Assembly: GCF_910592395.1 (NCBI RefSeq) | Contig: NC_088308.1 | Span: 17,129,501-17,189,500, forward strand | Reading direction: 5' to 3' | Length of the DNA: 60,000 bases | Source of the DNA: Lineus longissimus | Lineage: Eukaryota > Nemertea > Pilidiophora > Heteronemertea > Lineidae | Shown: positions 49,301 through 59,823 of the stretch, piece by piece | Position numbering within the stretch: position 1 is the first letter of the stretch | Layout: the number at the start of each line of letters is the position of its first letter | Translations under genes and position numbers: made by a program | Notes under the pieces: model-generated | What the model was told of the DNA's origin: nothing | Seen by the model: only the letters and a program-made list of their open reading frames with translations | Database searches by the model: none

Positions 49301-52300
49301 GACACGAAGGAAACATTTCTTTAGTAAAACATGAAAAAAACGATCTTTTTAAACTCTATGTCTGACTGAGTAGGTTTGCTGAATTATAAACAACAGTAGA
49401 ACCTCTCTTAGCAGACACCTCTCTAATCAGGACACCTCTCTATTAAGGACACTAGTTTTGGTCCCAAATTGGTTGTTACCATTCAATTTGACCTCTCTAA
49501 TCAGTACACCATTTGTCAGTACCAAGGGTGTCCTTAATACTAATAATAGAGAGGTTCTACTGTACCAAGTTTCTGTGAATTTGCATGACTAGATAACTTT
49601 ACTATGGCATCATGCCTTACTTGATTCCTCAGCCACCAGTTAATACAATGAACATGAGTGTCACACCCCTTTAAAGGGGTACGCCGTTTGTAATTCCTGG
49701 TGGTCTAGGAAAATAGAAATGCAGTGATACACAATGACGCAGTGCAGTTATTATGCAAACGAATTCGCTGAAACTTGGTAACTAAAATACAGAAGAACCT
49801 CTCTATTAAGGACACCCTCGGGACATACAAGTGCTTTATTTAATAGACAGGTGTCCTGATTAGAGAGGTTAAATTGAATGGAAACAACCACTTTGGGACC
49901 AAAACTAGTGTCCTTAATAGAGAGGGTGTCCTTAATAGAGAGGTGTCCGCTAAGGGAGGTTATACTGTATTTGTATACCTGTCTTCACAATGGCACTGTT
50001 GAAATTGATATTCAGTGCGTATTTATACAATTTGAAAATTTTCAAACTCAATTACAAATTTCTGATATTTGATGCACGGCGTTGGCCTTTAATATGCTAT
50101 TAACACTGCCCCTTTCCACACCTTTAGCATTATTTTCCTAGGCTCACCATGAACATGGATAACAGATGGTGCAATAAGATAGATGCTTTGACTTGAGGTC
50201 AATATGGCCTTAAATGTCAATAATTCATATTCACATGAATAAACATGCATTGTGATTAATACAATGTGTTACACTCCCATACAAGATTATCAAGCCTTGC
50301 TTAAAATAGAATTGAGGTTTAACATGTCATTAGTATGCATAGGCCTATACAACAGTATGCTCAAGGTTAACCCAACTCCAGAAGGCCTTAGGGTCTAGGC
50401 TTAAACTATAATAGGCATTCAGCTTACATCATTACAAACTTCGGTAACTTTAAGTGCTAAGCATATACATGCGTGTTGATAGGCATACAGTGAAAAGCAC
50501 TGAAGTGTAAAGGCCTAGTAAATATAAATATGATAAAGGCCTCCACCAACATGAACTAGCTCATCCAGATTGGTCACCCCAGAAACACACTTCATGTCTG
50601 CAAGGATATCAAGGTGAGATCTCTTCGAATTTTTTTCCCAATTTGATATGATACTAGTCTTTATTGCTACATGTACAATATGCTAATTCCCTCCATTCTT
50701 ATCCCCTTCCAATACTGTAGCATCTGGTCTCTAAGATATCCCCATCTGCATGCATGCCATTGTGTACATCCAGCAATGATCAAAGGGGCCCTTCCCACCA
50801 TTCGTCATTATATACAGTGGAACCTCTCTAAGTGGACACCTCTCTATTAAGGACAACCTCTCGAGGACACTAGTTTTGGTCGCAAAAAGGTTGTTTCCAT
50901 TCGATTTGACCTCTCTAATCAGGACACCTCTCTATTAGGGACAGCAGTTGTCAGTCCCAAGGGTATCCTTAATAGAGAGGTTATACTGTATATCTTTCAT
51001 GATGGCATCACTGCAACCTTTCATATCAAGACAATAAAATACTACATGGCCAAGTGTTGTGAAGGTATCTTTTCATGGTTACCACCCCCTCCCCACCCCC
51101 AAGATTCAGCTGAGATATCAATGCATAACCATTCGTGACTTCTAATTTCAGGCATCTTGAATACGTTGCTTTGCATGACAAGTGCCCTCAGACACCATGA
51201 AGAGAAAAAGGTCCTCCATTCATGAGGTGAACATCAGGAAGCAGCGAACGGACGAGCTGAAGCAACTTCAGAAAAAATTCTTCCGGGCTTGCGATCAGCT
51301 AGAGACAATGGACCGTAAATTGATGGATATAATTCAGAGATATAATCGGGCAGTAAAAAGTGAGACAGCCGCCATTAAATTTAACAAGAAGATTCAGATT
51401 ATGACACTGGAGGGCGTGAGGGACCTTTATTTTGAATACTGTAAACGGACGCAAGGAAAGATGACAAAACTGTGGCATGAAATTCACGGCGATTGAAGAT
51501 TATTGTGTTATCCTCGAATGAGGATTACGATATGAGAAAGGGTGGAGCTGTTGAAAATAGGAGTACCTCTTGTCAAGAGAGCTACTTCTAGCAAGGCTAT
51601 TTGATTGGACACTTATATCAGCACCAACCATTGGAGGCATACGACACTACTCACAAAGGAATTCTGACCACGTCCTCAATTCCCTACAAGAGTCGATTTA
51701 TTTTATTCTATGTAAGATAGAACCTCCTTGTCGCGACTGGGTAAGGTGTATACCGGTAGATCATGGTCTGGGTGCCATACACAACATGTATAAAGTTGAA
51801 AGTGTGCCTTCAAGAATGACATTGTGTACGAAACATCCACGATTCTTACTTTATTTATTGTCAAAACTTTTTATAATGAACATACATAGTATTGTGATTT
51901 ATTGGCACAATTTTTTACACATTTGAACAGTGGGACACAAAGAAAGCTCAAGCAATAAATGTGATTTGAATACTAAAGAGACGATTTGTTCAATTACAGT
52001 AGAACCTCTCTATTAAGGACACCTTCGGGACTTGCAAGTGCTGTCCTTAATAGAGAGGGGTCCTGATTAGAGAGGTCAAATTGAATAGAAACTACCAATT
52101 TGGGACCAAAACTAGTGTCCTTAATAGAGAGGTTGTCCTTAATAGAGAGGTTTTCCTTAATAGAGAGGTTGTCCTTAATAGAGAGGTTGTCCTTAATAGA
52201 GAAGTTGTCCTTAATAGAGAGGTTGTCCTTAATAGAGAGGTGTCCGCTAAGGGAGGTTCCACTGCACTATCTAAAGCCCATTCATTATTGTTTTGGTAAC

Positions 52301-55300
52301 ATCATTTTTGGCTCTGGAGCGCCATCTACTGGATGGATTTGAAGTTGTTTTTTTATCGATCTGAGGTTTGCAACCTATCTGAGTGGGTTAAATACAATAC
52401 GATGATGATATAAATGATACTTACATCTGATTGATGGGTGCAGTGTCAATGACAGGAGATATCTCATGAACAAACACGTCTCCTCTAGCGGTGGTGGACC
52501 ATAGCGCACAGGCTCCTGGGGCTCGATTGATTGTCCTCAGATCACAGCAGGCAAGACTTAAGACAGTTACCTGAAGAACAGAAATAAATACTTGAAGAGC
52601 CAGGACTGAAAAGCTGTCAAACTGACTATCACTGAAGTATGTCCACATTCTTTTGGGCTGCTGTGCAAAACTATTGGACCGATTCCTCTTCAATCAAATT
52701 TCTTTCTCTTCAATCTTATTTTGCGACCCACTCCAATTTCCAGACCCCTCGCTTAAAAAGGTATAGGCTGTGACAAAGAATATGATTATGTACATGTAGC
52801 AGTTAACTAGAAACGGAACTTACCCAATCTTCAAGGTCCTCCTCTGTGCGAGCCAGAAGTTTGATAGGCAGTCGATTAGCTATTCGAGTAGGGGTGTAAA
52901 TACCAAACACTGGTTTGTGGGTAGGATCATTCACCGTCCACACAGCAATGATATCCGACAAAGTCTCTTGAATAAACTGAGAAAAAGAGGAAAAAATCTT
53001 ATTTGTCCATGGAATCAAATGGATACAGGTTACGAGCTACAAGAGACTCATTCGAATCATTCCTCAAATGAATTTTAGAGACGTGTAATGCACTCCTTAC
53101 ACCCTCAATATCTCCACACAAAAAAGATTTGGCTGGGTCTATCAACAGAAACCAGGGTCTCCACCAACTCCTTACACCCTCAATATCTCCAGACAAAACA
53201 GATTCGGCTGGGTCTATTAACAGAAACCAGGGTCTCCACCAACTCCTTACACCCTCAATATCTCCAGACAAAACAGATTCGGCTGGGTCTATCAACAGAA
53301 ACGTATTTCTCACTCGATGAGATCCACTCGAATGTGATCCACTCGAATGAGATCCACTCGAATGAGATCCACTCGAATGAGATCCACTCAAATGAGATCC
53401 ACTTGAATGAGATCCACTCGAATATCTCCAGACAAAAAAGATTTGGTTGGGTCTATCAACAAAAACCAGGGTTTCCACCAACTCCTTACACCCTCAATAT
53501 CTCCAGACAAAACAGATTTGGCTGGGTCTATCAACAAGAACCAGGGTCTCCACCAACTCCTTACACCCTCAATATCTCCACACAAAAAAGATTTGGCTGG
53601 GTCTATCAACAGAAACGTATTTCTCACTCGATGAGATCCACTCGAATGTGATCCACTCGAATGAGATCCACTCGAATGAGATCCACTCGAATGAGATCCA
53701 CTCAAATGAGATCCACTTGAATGAGATCCACTCGAATATCTCCAGACAAAAAAGATTTGGCTGGGTCTATCAACAGAAACGTATTTCTCACTCGAATGAG
53801 ATCCACTCGAATGAGATCCACTTGAATGAGATCCGCTCAAATGAGGCACTGTGGTTCCTACCTTCTGTTGTTTCTTGTAACTGTAATGAATGGTGAAGTA
53901 TCCCTCAGAGTTCTCCAAGCCCTGCTCAAGCTCCACTGACACTTCTGTCCATTTCGGTCGCTTCTCTTCCCTCCACCACTGCATGGTCCCCTTCTTAATC
54001 CAAGTGGACTGCAAGCGTATAATCACACTGATTCAGAATACAGAAATCTCACATTCGAGCTAAAAAAATCGGTCACAAAGGGGGGGGATCGGTAGATAAT
54101 GGTTAGGGTGCCAAGCTCATAACCCGAAGGTTGTTGGTTCGACTCATAGTAGAACTACAGGAGAACCTCTCTATTGAGGACACCCTTGGGACAGACAAGT
54201 GCTGTCCTTAACAGAGAGGTGTCCTGATTAGAGGTCATATTGAATGGAAACGACTAATTTTGGACCAAAAATAGTGTCCTTTACAGAGAGGTTGACCTCA
54301 AAAGAGGGGTGTCTGCTAAGGGAGGTTCTTTTGTACATGCTGATTCAGTGTCCGGGGTGCCCTTGTGGCTTCAGGTGATGATGAAGGTGGAGTACATGAG
54401 AACACGTGACATTTAATCGTATTTACATTTTCCACAGCCAAGTCGTACTTCGGGTCTGTAAGGCCTTCTTTGCGATTCCTTAATTTCAACTGGTTGAGTA
54501 AGTTGTTTCGCCAAACAAGATCTTCTTTGCTCAGGGACGAAATTTTCTCTGAAAATAGTTTGCAAACCAATAAGGTCACCTTCTTTTAACTGTGGCTGCT
54601 TTTGAGGAGATGGCGGATACCTCTCATTCCTACTTGATCATAAAATTAGCCGCCATTTTTCATTCTTAATGATTACATTTCAGGTTGTCGCTTTTTAAAA
54701 AATGTTTAAGAAATTGAAATACATAGAAAGTGATTCAAAAACACTTTTTAAAGTCAAACCATCAAAAGTTGTGCAGTGCAAGCAGTGACGTTTTTTTAAG
54801 ACGAAAAGAAAGCTCCCTTAGACAAACTATTAACAGTGCTAATGCAGAAACTGAACTTACCAAATTTTGAGAACCATGGCACATTAGCAACAGAATCCAT
54901 CATGCATCCCGATCCACTGACCCATACCCACGAGGTGTCATCTGTCTCAACATCATAAGTAAAATCGTCATCATACTTAAAGTTCGTCACAATTTCCGTC
55001 TGAAGACCAACCCCAAACTTCCCAACCTGTAAGTTCTCCGGCACACTTTTACTTTTTGTCATTTGATGTTTATGATAGCGATACTTCTCCGATTCATCCT
55101 TGAAAGCGTACGTGGGTGGCAGCGTCTCGGGAAACTCCATAAGCGGGGGACTCATTGTAAACGACACAGTACGATAATCTCCACTAATCAGAAGGTTCCC
55201 CGCAGCAAATTTCTGCGCTTGGATGTCACCAACAGACCTACTGGTACGCTTTGAGACACCTTTGCTCTGAACAACGTCAATTCTGCGACTGGGCAGCAAT

Positions 55301-58300
55301 TTCGTTGCAGATATAGTAACGACTTCGTCTTCCTCCTCCGGATCCTCCCCCTGAGTAAAGTCGATAATTGTTTCCGATGTATCAGAACAAAAACTTGAAT
55401 CTCGTGTTAGTTTGCGATGTGGATTTTTACCGTCCACGGAATTATGACTACCGCTAATACATTCGAACTTTCCACAACTGCTGGATAGACCCTCAATCTT
55501 GGCTCTAAGTATTTCACTGACTATATCAGATTCGTGAGAACTTGACCCTGCATCTACTCCATTTAAAGTCCCCCCAGAACAGACTTTAACAGCACCATTT
55601 TCAGTGTCACATACTTGGAATGTCGCATTCTGATCACTAGAGCAACCAAGCACCGCTTCTTCTGAATCCAGAGGAAATTGAACTTGACCAGGAATACTGG
55701 GAATATTATTTGTGGTTTGATTCTCAACACCCTCGGCTCCATCTAGAGAGTCGACTCTTCTTGATCTAGAACTATCACAGTTAGTTTTTGAGTCACTGCA
55801 AGACTGACTCAACTCTGGTATTTCTTGATGGATGAATGTTGGACAACTCTCCGATGTTAAAGGCACGATGGGTCCCGATTCGAACACCTCATCCTCCTCT
55901 GGGACGCAGGTTCCCTCAAGCACACCCCCATCCCACGTTTCAGCAGCAGCAACCTCCTCCATCCTAGGATCCTTTTCACTGTTGCCTGAGCTCGTAATCT
56001 TCGCATGTCCCATGACTCGAGGGAGCAAGATACGCTTCCAAGTCTTTCCACTGAGATCGTCTGGTACGACTCCAGTCCTGAAGTAGATATGACGATCCTC
56101 GAGACCAATCGCCCACACCTGAAAGTGGAAGGGTAGATTAGAAGTGTCAACCAAGCCACCCAAATGTTTACCGATTACATGTAGTTGTGACAACATTTAT
56201 CTCACCTGTCTTACATTGTCACTAAACACAGATAGCTACAGGATACTCTTCACCAGGTACTCTTAAATAGCCTGACATTGTCACTAAAACAGGCTACAGG
56301 ATACTCTAAACCAGGTGATCACCCTCCAGCAAACCACCCCCACCCCCACCCGCACCCCCACCCCTAAGAACTGGTCATAAAGGATATACTTTTCGCCTAC
56401 CTGGTCGTAAACCAGGTGATCACCCTCCAGCAAACCCCCACCCCCACCCCCACCCCCACCCCTGAGAACTGATCATAAAGGATATACTTTTCGCCTACCT
56501 GGTCGTAAACCAGGTGATCACCCTCCAGCAAACCACCCCACCCCCATCCCCACCCCCACCCCTGAGAACTGGTCATAAAGGATATACTTTTCGCCTACCT
56601 GGTCGTAAACCAGGTGATCACCCTCTAGCAAACCACTCCACCCCCACCCCTGAGAACTGGTCATAAAGGATATACTTTTCGCCTACCTGGTCGTAAACCA
56701 GGTGATCACCCTCCAGCAAACCACCCCACCCCCACCCCTGAGAACTGGTCATAAAGGATATACTTTTCGCCTACCTGGTCTAGACCAGGTGATCACCCTC
56801 CAGCAAACCCCCACCCCCACCCCTGAGAACTGGTCATAAAGGATATACTTTTCGCCTACCTGGTCGTAAACCAGGTGATCACCCTCCAGCAAACCACCCC
56901 ACCCCCACCCCTGAGAACTGGTCATAAAGGATATACTTTTCGCCTACCTGGTCGTAAACCAGGTGATCACCCTCCAGCAAACCACCCCACCCCCATCCCC
57001 ACCCCCACCCCTGAGAACTGGTCATAAAGGATATACTTTTCGCCTACCTGGTCGTAAACCAGGTGATCACCCTCCAGCAAACCACCCCACCCCCATCCCC
57101 ACCCCCGAGAACTGATCATAAAGGATATACTTTTCGCCTACCTGGTCATGATGTCCAACGGAGATCATGCCCATCTCGCCTACCATCTCAATCCACGTTA
57201 CGCCAGTAGTAGCAGATTCCAACTCGGATGCCTCACAGGGCTTGATCCCTTTCCTGAACCAAACCTTGTCGAAAGAGAAAACAAATGAATTCCTCCACAA
57301 GAAGAGTGCAGCAATCGATTGGGTCAGAACACATGGTATCCTGTACTGGCATTCCAGGAGAGTGATGCGGACACAATTGAGCAACTGGGCCTTAATCTTC
57401 AGGTGACAAAACTGCTTTGAGATAGATGATTGACACACGCAACACACTTATTGAAATGCCAAAAGACGTCTTTGTCAAGGAACGGTGCCTGCCTTTCATG
57501 AGACACAGCGGGAGATGCCTACCTTTCCTTCTCTGGTGACAGCCCACACAACACCAGTTCCAACAGACGCTTGGGAGAGTCTTGAACCTTCTGGTGGATC
57601 TATCTCAACCCATGATGTTCCTGAAGAGGAAAACAAGGATATACGCATACTGTGGAATAAACAACGTGCTTATCTGGAGGGAATTTGCAGAGTGACACTT
57701 TCAAATTCCACTGTGAGGCAAAACCGATATCAATATTTCATGTGAAATCTATATATGCCTGGTTACTGGCTCAGTGTTGGTCAACATCTAATCTCCATCC
57801 TTGCAGTGACTGGTGAGACAACCAATACCTCTGGCTCCACCATGGTATCAAATCCCGACATTTTAAAATCTGAAACTTTAGTCACTCACCTAGGGGATTT
57901 TCCCGAGATGTACCAATCCTGACCAATGCATGCCCATCGTAGGTGATTGCCCAGAGTAAACCAGTTGGTCCGACACTAATTGATGTGACCTCTTGTCCAT
58001 TCTCCATGGTCGGCACATTGGCCCACTCAGTCCCCTCTGGTGTGTCACGTGTGATACCCAATCTCACCACAACCTATATCAATCACGTCGAAGGGAACAT
58101 TTCTTTAGTAAAACATGAAAAAAACTGATCTTTTTAAACTCTACGTCTGAGTGAGTAGGTTTGCTGAGTTCAGTAGAACTTCTCTTGGCAGACACCTCTC
58201 TATTAAGGACAACCTCTCTATCAAGGACACTAGTTTTGGTTCCAAATTGGTTGTTGACATTCAATTTGACCTCTGTTATCAGGAAACCTCTCTATCAAAG

Positions 58301-59680
58301 ACAGCACTTGTCATTCCCGAGGGTGTCCTAAATAGAGAGGTTTAACTTAAGGAATTAAACCCGAGGCGGAGGACCTTGGTTGAATATGTGCAAATTTGGC
58401 AAATTCCTTCCATCGCCGGCCCGGCCGGAGCGCCGGTAGCGCCATTGTTTACATTATGTTACGGCAACGTTACAGAAAATGAGACATGTACATTTTGTAC
58501 AGCGCATAGGAAGTCTGCATCGGCTCGCTCAAGTGATGCTAAAATCCGCGCAAATGGGCTATTTGGAGCGTTTTTCTCGGCAAATATGTGTAGTGCTCAT
58601 TAAAAAACTTAGGGTGGTTGATGCTTCCTTGACTGATTTGTGTTTGAAGCAGTGTTTTGAGAGCCTCAAACTTCTGAAGTGAGCTGAAATTCCATTGACG
58701 TGACGTGTGCATGGTTTCCACATTTTAGTGCAACCCGAGGGAACTTTGGTAGAGCATCTTGGTTGCGTGTCCAAAACACTCCGCTCTCAGAACGAGGCTT
58801 ATGCATTTTCCATTTAAAAGTTGACTTTACGGTACCAGGGTATTTTAGAATGTACTTTCAAATGCATGGTTCATGCTTTTATGGTGTGGGCGCTAACAAC
58901 AGTATTTAAAGAGATAATGTTTATACCCCAGTGCCACTGCCCCCTGCCTACTGGAACACCAAGAGGTCATTTAACTACGTGCAACACACAGTTGCACCTT
59001 TCACTTGGTCTGCTGCTTGATAGTTGGACTAACACCCAGTTCCCAACAACCTCCATATCAAAGGTGACTTACCTTGCCAGTGAGAGTGACGGCCCATACA
59101 CAGAGATAGCCCTTAGGTTGATTAGGTAGGTCATAGCCTCCCACAGCAATATCTATGAATGGCTCCACCATGGCGTCTAAGCCAAGGGTAGGTCCTGGCA
59201 CCTGCAGGGGGTGAAAAAAAACGGTATTGAAAGATATACATCTCTTTAGCTATTTTGTATTTTGCTATCCCATGGACCTTTGGCTGTTTCAGCTACATGG
59301 CTTGAGCAGAAAACACAGAGTAGCACAGTGGTACGACTGATGTTCAAAATAACATCGGCACCAGACACCTCCAAGGTTGTGGCTCATCAGTGCACGTCTT
59401 TACGTGCTAGAGAAAAGACAACTCTCACTGACAGCGTAAGATTTCTCTGGGTCTCCTAGCCCAAGTCTGTTTATGGATGGAATTAAAAATGTCGTACATG
59501 TAACTGCTTTCAAGCTCTAAACTCAATATCATATCAAAAGCAAATCTTCATTCTCACCTTTGCCCAGGCATCTGTTGCAATATACCTGCGGTAACGAATC
59601 CATTTTCTTCGTCTCACCAGCGAGTTCCATTTTCTGTAGGCAGTGTAATTTCCATTGAATTTTCTAGCATATTGCCAGCC
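43320..59680 (-). CDS. TECPR1: Tectonin beta-propeller repeat-containing protein 1, 20 exons, N-terminus outside window
   Basis: TECPR1 acts at lysosomes, binding ATG5-ATG12 and, through its dysferlin module, sphingomyelin exposed on damaged membranes. Exons in reading order: 59680-59558, 59201-59073, 58073-57890, 57620-57523, 57264-57142, 56118-54861, 54548-54427, 54008-53862, 52976-52824, 52570-52425, 48924-48797, 48211-48109, 47497-47401, 46989-46910, 46371-46315, 46044-45867, 45677-45542, 44968-44873, 44278-44052, 43460-43320. Phases join through 1241 codons to a TGA. Seen: dysferlin segment with RRRKWIRYRRY (exon 1 here), TECPR repeats (TWIEMVGEMGMISVG and similar), a long acidic Ser-rich linker in the 1258-bp exon, WVWVSGSGC, AVENSTWIKKGTMQWW leading into a PH region, VYTGGYGGG, second dysferlin module (SDW, GWQY, LRRRRWVRECK), more TECPR repeats, and terminus GIGGGWQHI. 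About 150 N-terminal residues should lie beyond 60000. The acceptor at 58074 has a weak pyrimidine tract. Confidence 0.95.
43543..43913 (-). mobile_element. Family-4 MITE, copy 2
   Basis: Reverse complement of copy 1 with a slightly longer GC-rich centre; fills most of the last TECPR1 intron. Confidence 0.75.
44517..44844 (-). mobile_element. tRNA-derived SINE, family A, second copy
   Basis: Reverse-complement copy of the SINE at 9298. It sits in a TECPR1 intron, with its promoter end 28 bp from the splice donor at 44872. Confidence 0.85.
46458..46680 (+). mobile_element. Family-2 MITE, copy 5
   Basis: Near-complete copy in a TECPR1 intron. Confidence 0.75.
47855..48094 (+). mobile_element. 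Family-3 MITE, copy 3
   Basis: Ends 15 bp from the TECPR1 donor region at 48108. Confidence 0.7.
49169..49306 (+). mobile_element. Pogo-like MITE, copy 14, 3'-truncated
   Basis: Right inverted end missing. The sequence after it (gaaggaaacatttctttag) also borders copy 20 at about 58090, so a common larger repeat is likely. Confidence 0.75.
49392..49565 (+). mobile_element. Pogo-like MITE, copy 15
   Basis: Both inverted ends present, with small internal deletions. Confidence 0.85.
49669..50092 (-). mobile_element. Family-3 MITE, copy 4, interrupted
   Basis: Two halves (49669-49787 and 49973-50092) separated by pogo-like MITE copy 16. Confidence 0.7.
49788..49972 (-). mobile_element. Pogo-like MITE, copy 16, nested in a family-3 element
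   Basis: Splits the family-3 element at 49669-50092 cleanly into two matching parts. Confidence 0.85.
50812..50993 (+). mobile_element. Pogo-like MITE, copy 17
   Basis: Full length, upstream of the nested ORF at 51197. Confidence 0.85.
51197..51496 (+). CDS. Nested small ORF, 99 aa, basic N-terminus, unknown function
   Basis: An open frame on the strand opposite TECPR1, inside the intron between the TECPR1 exons at 52425 and 48924. ATG at 51197 in context acaccATGa. The protein begins MKRKRSS (NLS-like), is Lys/Arg/Gln-rich, looks largely alpha-helical, and ends KLWHEIHGD. A good acceptor (ttctaatttcag, ending about 51151) lies just upstream. A possible noncoding first exon ends at a gtgaga donor near 50615, and AATAAA occurs at 51954. 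Codons look protein-like and the frame is not built from any repeat family here. I do not recognise the family; it could be a real nested gene or a retained gene fragment. Confidence 0.5.
   Translation: MKRKRSSIHEVNIRKQRTDELKQLQKKFFRACDQLETMDRKLMDIIQRYNRAVKSETAAIKFNKKIQIMTLEGVRDLYFEYCKRTQGKMTKLWHEIHGD
51995..52267 (-). mobile_element. Pogo-like MITE, copy 18, internally expanded
   Basis: The unit TCCTTAATAGAGAGGTTG is repeated about seven times between 52119 and 52245, lengthening the element to about 270 bp. Confidence 0.85.
53090..53850 (-). repeat. Higher-order minisatellite (75-bp and 15-bp units in a 314-bp block)
   Basis: Blocks of three 75-bp units (CTCCTTACACCCTCAATATC) followed by about eight 15-bp units (GATCCACTCGAATGA). 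The whole block recurs with a 314-bp offset (53281 and 53595). It begins about 12-25 bp after the TECPR1 donor at 53861. The long open frames on both strands arise from the 15-bp unit. Confidence 0.9.
54093..54150 (+). mobile_element. tRNA-like SINE head fragment
   Basis: TAATGGTTAGGGTGCC and GTTGGTTCGACT resemble A and B boxes of a tRNA-derived SINE. The body is missing, and a pogo-like MITE follows directly. Confidence 0.45.
54153..54337 (-). mobile_element. Pogo-like MITE, copy 19
   Basis: Diverged full-length copy in the TECPR1 intron between 54427 and 54008. Confidence 0.8.
54861..56118 (-). other. Oversized TECPR1 linker exon (419 codons)
   Basis: Starts in the TECPR repeat VWAIGLEDRHIYFR, then runs through about 300 residues of low-complexity acidic and Ser/Thr-rich sequence before WVWVSGSGC. 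The matching human segment, as I recall it, is roughly 200 residues and holds the ATG5-interacting region. I could not recognise that short motif here with confidence. Confidence 0.8.
56300..57141 (-). repeat. 85-100 bp minisatellite copying a TECPR1 splice donor
   Basis: About eight units plus the genuine site; each carries GACCAG|gtaggcgaaaag, identical to the end of exon 57142-57264 and its donor, followed by a G-rich (minus strand) run of variable length. Marker near 56391, 56488, 56588, 56676, 56764, 56849, 56937, 57037, 57131. Confidence 0.9.
58167..58347 (+). mobile_element. Pogo-like MITE, copy 20
   Basis: Diverged copy about 95 bp upstream of the TECPR1 exon starting at 58073. Confidence 0.8.
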
Positions 59681-59823
59681 CTGAAAGTGCAAGTTTTGTT
59701 GATGATACTGATTGTCTCCTGTTTAAAAAATCATCATGAATTTTTTACAACTTTCTTCTGTATTCCACAGTTCCACCCCTGCGAATCAATGTTCCCACAT
59801 TCTGCATCAATCATCAGTAACAA

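Larger units (their letters stand above)
48925..52424 (-). other. Largest TECPR1 intron (3.5 kb)
   Basis: Contains five pogo-like MITEs, the interrupted family-3 element and the opposite-strand ORF at 51197. The remaining 50100-50800 is unremarkable, AT-rich sequence with a candidate noncoding exon end near 50614. Confidence 0.7.

Noticed and set aside
53388-54026. 212-codon minus-strand ORF and overlapping plus-strand ORFs
   Set aside because: Openness comes from the 15-bp and 75-bp repeats; only 53862-54008 is a true TECPR1 exon.
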